Source of the DNA: Candidatus Poseidoniaceae archaeon
GTDB taxonomy: Archaea > Thermoplasmatota > Poseidoniia > Poseidoniales > Poseidoniaceae
Length of the DNA: 11,969 nucleotides
Direction: 5' to 3'
Assembly: GCA_022424925.1 (NCBI GenBank)
Contig: JAKMGM010000041.1
Span: 1 to 11,969 of the forward strand
A program made the translations under genes and the position numbers. The notes under the pieces were generated by a model, which was given only the letters and a program-made list of their open reading frames with translations, did not search any database and was not told the origin of the DNA. Shown one piece after another: positions 1 to 5,191 of the stretch (position 1 is its first letter; every line of letters starts with the position of its first letter).

Positions 1-1304
1 GCCTCAAACACTGGCCCTGAAACAAGACCGGGGTCGAGTAAGTGCGATGTGATTCGACCTTCCCGTCCTTTTGCGCTGAAAACGAGGCTGAGTGCAGTTG
101 TTCGACCAAACATCTCGATGCATTTCAAAATGTGACCCATTTTGTGGGCATCCGGCTCCATTGTGTCCTCTTCATCGCCGGTTTCCAGTTCCACTTCGAC
201 ACGCAGTAAAACATCCGCAAGCCGGGGTAACCGATGCGCTCTATCGACTGCAATCTCCTCATCATTGCTTTCGGCACCGAGCGTTTTCTGGCCAGACAGC
301 CCCTCATATTCATCGCATGATTTGTGAATCACATCGAGAAACCGCTCCACCTCAACTCGTGATTCTTCCTTGTCGTTCAACAGATCCGAGTGCAATTGCC
401 GGAAGAGGTCTGCAGTTTTTGTCCGAGCAATTTTCATGATTTCAAACGCCCATGTTGCTATATCCAGTTCAAGGGCAACGGGTAATGCATTGTTCTGTTG
501 ATAGCTTTCTGTTAACGCACCGACGTACTCCTCGAGTTCCATTGTCGCGTTACGAGCGATGGTTGGCGTGATGCTGCGCTCCATCGTCATCCTGATTCTG
601 TCCGGTAGGTTATGCGCTTCATCGACGATGACAATTACATCTTTGAGCGAAACTCCCATTGCTTCAAGGCTTGATTGGCGAACACCTTCGTCGAAGATGT
701 GGTTGTAGTCACCAACAAAGACATCCGCTAACCCAGCCGCTTCTCTGGCCGCTTTCCAAGGGCATGTTTGTGTAATTTCTCCTCCGACGCGATGTATTTT
801 GGTTAATTCTACCAATTCGTCAACATGGAGAGGGCTGTCGAGTATGCGCTTCGTCAAACCAGGGGCACTGGTGATCCACGGGCGGCAGGATTTCGTTTTC
901 CGGGCAGTGCTGCACATCATTGAAAAAACGAGGTTCGATTCTTTCGCAAAAGGTTGTACACACATTCCTGCTTGGCCAATCATATCGACCAGTGTAATCG
1001 GTTCTTTACCTTGACGACGTTGATTGATTCGACGAACAGTATCAACAACAATGCGATGTTGACTTTGCCGAGATGTGAGGAAAAAAACATGTTTCTTGGT
1101 TGTTGACGATTGCGTGATTTCTAAAGCTGCGGAAAGGGCCGCAGCGGTTTTCCCAATGCCCGTTGGTGCTGCGGCCAAATGGTACCCGCTGCTTCGCAGT
1201 GCTTCTGTCGATTCCCGTATCATTTCGACTTGACCAGGGCGAGGTTTTGGATGCGCTAAATACTCAAAAGCATTGTTTTGGTCTTGCCCCTCCTCCGCTG
1301 TCAT
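1..1304 (-). CDS. XPD/DinG-type FeS superfamily-2 DNA helicase, 3' end cut off by the window
   Basis: ATP-dependent 5'-to-3' DNA helicase of the XPD/Rad3/DinG group, expected to act in DNA repair or removal of unusual DNA structures. The frame is open from ATG at 1304 to the window edge (434 complete codons), so the C-terminal helicase domain is missing. Visible parts: a Q-motif-like R22-x2-Q25; Walker A APTGIGKT (46-53); four cysteines C115, C131, C140 and C181, placed as the FeS-cluster ligands of XPD between motifs I and II; the DEAH box VDEAHNLPDR (227-236); then a long, mostly helical, charged insert (about 240-420) in the place of the Arch domain. The start is chosen because the Q-motif region lies close behind it; no good Shine-Dalgarno site precedes it. 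Archaeal XPD is about 620-650 residues, so roughly one third is missing. XPD and DinG cannot be told apart without the C-terminus. Confidence 0.9.
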   Translation of the reverse strand, partial: MTAEEGQDQNNAFEYLAHPKPRPGQVEMIRESTEALRSSGYHLAAAPTGIGKTAAALSAALEITQSSTTKKHVFFLTSRQSQHRIVVDTVRRINQRRQGKEPITLVDMIGQAGMCVQPFAKESNLVFSMMCSTARKTKSCRPWITSAPGLTKRILDSPLHVDELVELTKIHRVGGEITQTCPWKAAREAAGLADVFVGDYNHIFDEGVRQSSLEAMGVSLKDVIVIVDEAHNLPDRIRMTMERSITPTIARNATMELEEYVGALTESYQQNNALPVALELDIATWAFEIMKIARTKTADLFRQLHSDLLNDKEESRVEVERFLDVIHKSCDEYEGLSGQKTLGAESNDEEIAVDRAHRLPRLADVLLRVEVELETGDEEDTMEPDAHKMGHILKCIEMFGRTTALSLVFSAKGREGRITSHLLDPGLVSGPVFE

Positions 1305-1350
1305 AATTACAGTTCTGCGTCGACACCTCTAAAGGATTGGGGAGTGAGTA

Positions 1351-1580
1351 GGTGCAGCGGTTGCACCGCTTGGAATAATTGTGCCCAGGTACGTGGGGGT
1401 CCTGGACACGTGGGAACCAACCGTCTTAGCAAGCCGGTGTGGAATCTGAGTCCCCCCGACCGTCTTCCGGGGGGAGGTGTGTTGGGTTTTGGTTCAGAGA
1501 ACCGGTTCGTCCAGCGCGTGCAAGACGGGCACGCTGACGCAAAGCGGCAAATCCGTACGGCTTGGACATTTTCCGTACGG
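1351..1580. other. GC-rich cluster of perfect hairpins; candidate structured RNA or DNA-binding region, identity unknown
   Basis: Five perfect inverted repeats lie within 230 bases, in a stretch richer in G+C than its neighbours: 1351-1356/1362-1367 (GGTGCA/TGCACC, 5-nt loop); 1385-1389/1401-1405 (CCAGG/CCTGG); 1451-1458/1468-1475 (TCCCCCCG/CGGGGGGA, 9-nt loop); 1516-1521/1529-1534 (GCGTGC/GCACGC, 7-nt loop); and 1553-1560/1573-1580 (two copies of the palindrome CCGTACGG). ACGTGGG also occurs twice (1391-1397, 1408-1414). The loops of the third and fourth hairpins are complementary. I could not match either strand to SRP RNA, RNase P RNA, 5S rRNA or tRNA. The right half overlaps a possible small reading frame on the minus strand, so hairpins may partly reflect its codons. 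The strand is undecided. The remaining gene-free part, 1305-1350, shows nothing more than a possible leader for the helicase. Confidence 0.4.
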
Positions 1581-1629
1581 CATTGAAGGTGGCATCCCGA
1601 GTCTCGCTAACATCGTTTTGCCAATTCAT
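1426..1629 (-). CDS. Possible small basic protein of 67 residues, unknown function
   Basis: This frame opens 28 bases after the stop of the ribbon-helix-helix gene on the same strand. The start ATG at 1629 is preceded by AGGAGG (1638-1643) with an 8-base gap, a better ribosome-binding site than most genes here have; an ATG at 1635 is in frame but too close to that site. The product begins MNWQNDVSETRDATF, has a basic middle with repeated Arg-Ala pairs (about 31-40) and an acidic, Pro-rich end. I see no known domain, signal peptide or membrane helix. Doubt comes from the strong hairpins beneath it and from the 10-base repeat GCCGTACGGA, whose two copies fall in different codon frames. It may instead be a chance frame inside a structured RNA. 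Confidence 0.4.
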   Translation of the reverse strand: MNWQNDVSETRDATFNAVRKMSKPYGFAALRQRARLARAGRTGSLNQNPTHLPPEDGRGDSDSTPAC

Positions 1630-1657
1630 TCCCATCCCCTCCTGCACTCTCACCCAC

Positions 1658-2032
1658 TCACTCGTGGTATTCTTCGCGTCGTATCGTTGATTCCTTAGCC
1701 ACCGCTAACAAATCATCGAGTTGTTGTGTCATTTCTGAACGGGCTTTTATGCTTCGTTCAATGTAAAGTGAAAGTCCTTCTTGGGCGGCGATCTCAGGCG
1801 TCGTGCCTTGGAGTTCGTAGAGTTGCCCGAGGAGCATTTTGTCACCGTGCCCAAGGGGGATTCGTATTGAATCCATTCCGGGGAGCATTGGTTGGCCATT
1901 GAGGAATTGTTGTATGGCCATTCGAATGACATCGGACCGGTTGCGCGCCCCGTCAAGTCCAACACGAGCGTCGAGTAAAGCGATTTCGTCTTCAGTTATT
2001 CTGAGTGAGACAAGGTTGCTTGGGCTGGCCAT
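1658..2032 (-). CDS. Ribbon-helix-helix (CopG/MetJ-fold) transcription regulator
   Basis: Small DNA-binding protein of 124 residues. Residues 6-13 (NLVSLRIT) form the DNA-contacting strand, 14-25 helix A, and 32-46 (RSDVIRMAIQQFLNG) helix B, the usual ribbon-helix-helix layout of CopG-like regulators, which bind the major groove as dimers. The second half (about 54-98) again runs strand, helix, helix, beginning SIRIPL, and may be a second diverged copy; the tail (99-124) is a charged helix. The chosen start at 2032 has GGAGG at 2040-2044, 7 bases upstream; an in-frame ATG at 2062 would add ten residues without such a site. It is divergent from the TerB-like gene and could control it and itself; there is no adjacent toxin. 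The target is unknown. Metal-sensing NikR residues are not seen. Confidence 0.75.
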   Translation of the reverse strand: MASPSNLVSLRITEDEIALLDARVGLDGARNRSDVIRMAIQQFLNGQPMLPGMDSIRIPLGHGDKMLLGQLYELQGTTPEIAAQEGLSLYIERSIKARSEMTQQLDDLLAVAKESTIRREEYHE

Positions 2033-2205
2033 TTTGATTCCTCCGTGCCATTGGGTAGGCAAGAGGGTATATCAATGTATCTCAAATGATGTCATTATGT
2101 TATACAGGTGATTACGAAGTGGTTTACGTTTTCGATACTGAAGTTGTTGAAACACGTTGGGTCGAAGTGTAGAACATTCTAATACGGGCAACTCCAGCAG
2201 CATAC
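2033..2205. promoter_or_regulatory. Divergent intergenic region with candidate operator and promoter
   Basis: The 173-base gap between two divergent genes should hold both promoters. The inverted repeat AATGA-TG-TCATT is at 2085-2096, flanked by A+T-rich stretches that on the minus strand read like archaeal TATA boxes (GTATAACATA just upstream of the repeat and TTGATATACC nearer the gene). The repeat is a plausible binding site for the ribbon-helix-helix protein encoded alongside, but this is inference. No clear TATA box is visible for the plus-strand gene, and nothing resembles an RNA gene. Confidence 0.35.
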
Positions 2206-2652
2206 ATGACACTTGAACCATCTCGAGGACTCTACCTCTATCTGCGAACACTGACCGTGGCAATGGAAGATTCAATCCTCACGGATGATGAGGCTGGTAT
2301 TCTTCATATTCTTGCAACGGCCTTAGGCATTCAACCGAGTGATACAGCGTTGTGCTTGTCGATTGTCCGTGGGGATGAAAAGAATCCCTTTGATGGGACT
2401 GCGTTTGATTTTTCTGGCCGCCACTCTGGTGATGTTACTACTTATCAGAGCGCTCTGGTTGCAGCACTCGATGACGAAGTGATCACCGAGGATGAATGGG
2501 CCATGCTTACAGCTCTTCGCACGATAGTTGGAATTCAGGAAGACCAACATTCGATGATTGAAGAAGCGATTCATGCGATGGACGACATCGATTCAAATGG
2601 TGTGCGTCGTCTCGAACGACTCCAGCGTTACATGACTGTGTGTCCCTTTTGA
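2206..2652 (+). CDS. Acidic protein of two TerB-like helical repeats, function unknown
   Basis: Soluble protein of 148 residues. It contains the same segment twice, aligned without gaps at an offset of 68: residues 12-54 and 80-122. Each reads roughly Y-x3-L-x2-A-[ML]-[ED]-D-x-[IV]-[LI]-T-[DE]-DE, then four helical turns ending [LV]-G-I-Q. The pairing of an acidic DxxIT-x-DE loop with amphipathic helices is like the TerB/DjlA tellurite-resistance fold, whose acidic residues can bind metal or phospholipid; this assignment is by pattern only. There is no signal peptide or membrane segment. The start at 2206 is the first ATG giving the complete first repeat; the Shine-Dalgarno site is weak. It is probably monocistronic, divergent from the regulator and 105 bases before glutamate dehydrogenase. 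Nothing in the window suggests tellurite resistance itself. Confidence 0.7.
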   Translation: MTLEPSRGLYLYLRTLTVAMEDSILTDDEAGILHILATALGIQPSDTALCLSIVRGDEKNPFDGTAFDFSGRHSGDVTTYQSALVAALDDEVITEDEWAMLTALRTIVGIQEDQHSMIEEAIHAMDDIDSNGVRRLERLQRYMTVCPF

Positions 2653-2708
2653 TTTGGTTAACACTCGCTTGAATCGCCTTTATGTCGATACTATCTACGG
2701 TAATGCTT

Positions 2709-2723
2709 AGAAAGGGTCTTTCT
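2709..2723. repeat. Perfect inverted repeat upstream of glutamate dehydrogenase
   Basis: AGAAAG-GGT-CTTTCT, six-base arms with a three-base centre, ends 34 bases before the gdhA start codon. It could be an operator, or a small hairpin in the gdhA leader. No T-run follows it in a way that would favour a terminator of the upstream gene. Confidence 0.35.
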
Positions 2724-2757
2724 TTGGGGCGACTCATACATAGAGATTGGTGCTACC

Positions 2758-4113
2758 ATGAGTATAACAAAAGAAATCTACGAATCCGTGGTCGCACGCG
2801 ACCCAAACCAGCCCGAATTCCACCAAGCGGTATGGGAAGTCCTTGAATCGCTTGAACCAGTACTCGAAGCACAACCAGAATACCGGTCTGTTGTAGAGCG
2901 AATCGTTGAACCTGAACGACTCATTCATTTCAGAGTCCCTTGGGTCGATGATGCTGGAAATATCCATGTTAATCGTGGTTTTCGAATCCAATTCAACGGC
3001 GCTATTGGTCCATACAAAGGCGGGCTCCGATTCCATCCAAGCGTCAATACTTCGATTCTCAAGTTCCTCGCTTTTGAACAAATCTTCAAGAATTCCCTAA
3101 CTGGTCTTCCAATGGGCGGCGGTAAGGGCGGTGCTGATTTCAATCCCAAGGGGAAATCGGATGATGAAGTCATGCGGTTCTGTCAATCGTTCATGATGGA
3201 GTTGTGGCGACACATTGGTCACAATTGCGACGTTCCTGCTGGCGATATCGGTGTTGGTGGGAGAGAAATTGGCTATATGTTCGGCATGTACAAAAAGTTG
3301 CAGAACGAATTCCAAGCCGGCGTTCTCACCGGAAAAGGTCTTTCATACGGCGGTTCGCTTATCCGCCCTGAAGCGACAGGATACGGTTTAGTTTACTTCG
3401 CTCGTGAAATGTTAGCCGCAAAAGGCAAATCTTTCGAAGGTGCAACAGTCTCTATTTCAGGTTCCGGAAATGTAGCTCAATATGCATGTGAAAAAGTGCT
3501 TGACCTCGGAGGCAAACCGGTGACAATGTCGGATTCGAGTGGATTTATCCACGACTCAGACGGTATCGACCGAACAAAACTTGCTTGGATCATGGATTTG
3601 AAAAACAACCGACGTGGACGCATATCGGAATATGCTGCCGAGTTCAGCAGCGCTACATTCACTCCATCAGCTCCAGAACCCTCATCCAATGGTCTATGGG
3701 GTGTTAATGTCGATGTGGCTCTACCTTGTGCTACACAGAACGAAGTGAACGGTGCCGAAGCTCAGATGCTGGTCGAAAACAAGGTTATTGCCGTTGCCGA
3801 GGGCGCAAACATGCCCTGCACGCCAGAGGCAGTTGCCATTTTCCAAGAAAACGGAATTCTATTCGCTCCAGGTAAAGCCAGCAATGCCGGTGGTGTTGCT
3901 ACCTCTGGTCTCGAAATGTCTCAAAATTCGCTTCGTCTCGGCTGGACCCGTGAAGAGGTTGACGAGAAACTTGACAACATCATGGTTAACATTCACAAGA
4001 ATGCTGCTGAAACAGCAGCCAAATACGGCAGACCTGATGACTATGTGTTTGGAGCAAACGTTGCGGGCTTCCTCAAAATTGCTGAAGCAATGATTGCACA
4101 GGGTGTCGTTTGA
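2758..4113 (+). CDS. gdhA: Glutamate dehydrogenase, bacterial hexameric type, probably NADP-specific
   Basis: Interconverts glutamate and 2-oxoglutarate plus ammonium, linking amino-acid catabolism or nitrogen assimilation to the TCA cycle; cytoplasmic homohexamer. The length of 451 residues matches the family. Visible signatures: PYKGGLRFHP (85-94) with substrate-binding K87; GLPMGGGKGGADFNP (116-130) with the catalytic-type K123; PAGDIGVGGRE (160-170) with catalytic D163; and the Rossmann loop SGSGNVAQ (234-241). The segment after the second nucleotide-binding strand (VTMSDSSG, 255-262) resembles NADP-dependent Escherichia coli-type enzymes, so NADPH is likely but not proven. The sequence resembles the bacterial enzyme more than the roughly 420-residue archaeal one, suggesting old lateral transfer. 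The start fits the family N-terminus; the Shine-Dalgarno site is weak. The 46-base gap to the next plus-strand gene allows co-transcription. Confidence 0.96.
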   Translation: MSITKEIYESVVARDPNQPEFHQAVWEVLESLEPVLEAQPEYRSVVERIVEPERLIHFRVPWVDDAGNIHVNRGFRIQFNGAIGPYKGGLRFHPSVNTSILKFLAFEQIFKNSLTGLPMGGGKGGADFNPKGKSDDEVMRFCQSFMMELWRHIGHNCDVPAGDIGVGGREIGYMFGMYKKLQNEFQAGVLTGKGLSYGGSLIRPEATGYGLVYFAREMLAAKGKSFEGATVSISGSGNVAQYACEKVLDLGGKPVTMSDSSGFIHDSDGIDRTKLAWIMDLKNNRRGRISEYAAEFSSATFTPSAPEPSSNGLWGVNVDVALPCATQNEVNGAEAQMLVENKVIAVAEGANMPCTPEAVAIFQENGILFAPGKASNAGGVATSGLEMSQNSLRLGWTREEVDEKLDNIMVNIHKNAAETAAKYGRPDDYVFGANVAGFLKIAEAMIAQGVV

Positions 4114-4159
4114 TTCACCCTTGCATCGAGGTTAAAGCCCCCCTCTTCGTAGTGTCTCC

Positions 4160-4705
4160 ATGCCGAAGCTCAAATCGGGGGACAACGCACCAGCAATCAC
4201 ATTACCTGCAATCGATGGGTCGATGTTCGACCTTTCACAGCACAAAGGAAAAAGAGTAATCCTCACATTTTTTAGGTTCGATTCTTGTCCATTTTGCAAC
4301 ATTCGAATTCATCATTTAACCAAGCGCTGGGGAGAATTTCCCGAAGATACCGTCATGGTCGGCATTTTTGACGCAAACATCGAAGCATTGACGAAACGAA
4401 TGAACAAAAACCACAACGTTCCCTTCACGATTGTCGCTGATGATACGTACGCAACCTACACTGAAAACGGCGTGTACAAATCGATTTTAAGGGTCATGTT
4501 CGCACCACTTCGTCGTCCTCTGACGATGATTCAAGCCATCCTTAAGGGATACATACCGCTTACCTTGTCAATGAAGAAAATGTCAACAATTCCAGTTGAC
4601 ATCTTGATTGATGAACACGGCAAAGTAGCCAAAGCACATTATTGCAAAGATACTGTAGACCACATTCCAATTGACGAAATGGTCCGATTCGCTCAAGGAA
4701 TGTGA
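4160..4705 (+). CDS. Peroxiredoxin-like thioredoxin-fold protein with a CPFC motif
   Basis: Soluble redox protein of 181 residues. The N-terminus (GDNAPAITLPAIDGSMFDLS, 7-26) and the strand KRVILTFFRF (31-40) are those of AhpC/TSA-type peroxiredoxins and TlpA-like proteins. C43 and C46 form CPFC, right after FRFDS. The classic peroxiredoxin Px3[TS]xxC is absent, since DS replaces the Pro and Thr, so a disulphide reductase or atypical peroxidase role is as likely as peroxide reduction. A region at about 100-145 (RVMFAPLRRPLTM and following) inserts a basic, hydrophobic helical segment before the cis-Pro-like TIPVDILID (142-150). No signal peptide, so cytoplasmic. It lies 46 bases after gdhA, probably in the same transcript. 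The C-terminal stop is one base from the stop of the convergent phosphatase gene. Confidence 0.8.
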   Translation: MPKLKSGDNAPAITLPAIDGSMFDLSQHKGKRVILTFFRFDSCPFCNIRIHHLTKRWGEFPEDTVMVGIFDANIEALTKRMNKNHNVPFTIVADDTYATYTENGVYKSILRVMFAPLRRPLTMIQAILKGYIPLTLSMKKMSTIPVDILIDEHGKVAKAHYCKDTVDHIPIDEMVRFAQGM

Positions 4706-4706
4706 G

Positions 4707-5168
4707 TCACTCCGAGCGGTGTGGCATCACAACTGTATCGAGCTTCCATTTCCCATCAGCTTCGCAGTGTAGTATTGCGCATGAACCTTCTTTCATCGCC
4801 ACATAGTCTTCAGTCGTTTGATAGATGCTGAGTTCACACCCTGGATTATGCGTTAAAATCATCAATGTCTCACCGGGAGTGCACGAGTCCATGTGCCGAA
4901 GAATATCTTGGCAAGTAGGCAAATACAACTGTTCGTCACTTTGGGCGGTGGAATCTACAAAACCAATCATTGCTTCGAGCGTATCTCGGGTACGTTTGGA
5001 CGTGCTTAGCACGATTCGGTCGGGATGAGCGTCGAGCTGATCCAACTGTTTTGCAACATCTCTTGCTTGTTTTTTCCCTCGTTCAGTGAGCGGACGTCCA
5101 TGGTCGGAAGTGCTGTTTGGTATGCTTTCAGCGTGTCGCATCAAGAGGACTCTACGAACCGCTGCCAT
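4707..5168 (-). CDS. SixA-like histidine phosphatase
   Basis: Histidine phosphatase superfamily (branch 1), closest in size and motif order to SixA phosphohistidine phosphatases (153 residues against about 160). Visible residues: LLMRHAES (8-15) with catalytic H12 and R11; LTERGKKQA (27-35); LSTSKRTRDT (54-63) with phosphate-binding R59; the acid-loop region DEQLYLP (78-84); and the second histidine in LTHNPG (105-110), H107. The enzyme removes phosphate from a phospho-His or a small phosphoester; its substrate here is not evident, as no histidine kinase or phosphotransfer protein is in the window. The start at 5168 has GAGGT upstream. It follows the large surface-protein gene by 23 bases on the same strand, which suits an operon, and is convergent with the peroxiredoxin-like gene one base away. 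Confidence 0.9.
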   Translation of the reverse strand: MAAVRRVLLMRHAESIPNSTSDHGRPLTERGKKQARDVAKQLDQLDAHPDRIVLSTSKRTRDTLEAMIGFVDSTAQSDEQLYLPTCQDILRHMDSCTPGETLMILTHNPGCELSIYQTTEDYVAMKEGSCAILHCEADGKWKLDTVVMPHRSE

Positions 5169-5191
5169 GCAACCGACCTCTCAAGTCCGGT

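Noticed and set aside
92..439. Plus-strand frame of 115 codons
   Set aside because: Antisense to the helicase, which is supported by its motifs and continuous frame.
1451..1475. GC-rich hairpin as a rho-independent terminator
   Set aside because: No T-run follows on either strand, and archaeal termination relies on T-tracts, not on GC hairpins.
1278..1586. Plus-strand frame of 102 codons over the hairpin region
   Set aside because: It starts inside the helicase gene in antisense, has no ribosome site, and its composition follows the GC-rich hairpins.
1321..1590. SRP RNA, RNase P RNA, 5S rRNA or tRNA on either strand
   Set aside because: I found no SRP helix-8 GGAAG/AGCA motif pair, no RNase P GAGGAAAGUC, no 5S core and no tRNA T-arm in the right context. 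It stays an unidentified structured region.
1658..2032. Antitoxin of a toxin-antitoxin pair, or NikR
   Set aside because: No toxin-like gene adjoins it, and the histidine/cysteine metal ligands of NikR are missing.
2206..2652. Tellurite-resistance gene
   Set aside because: Only a fold-level resemblance; no other ter genes are present, so a resistance role is not supported.
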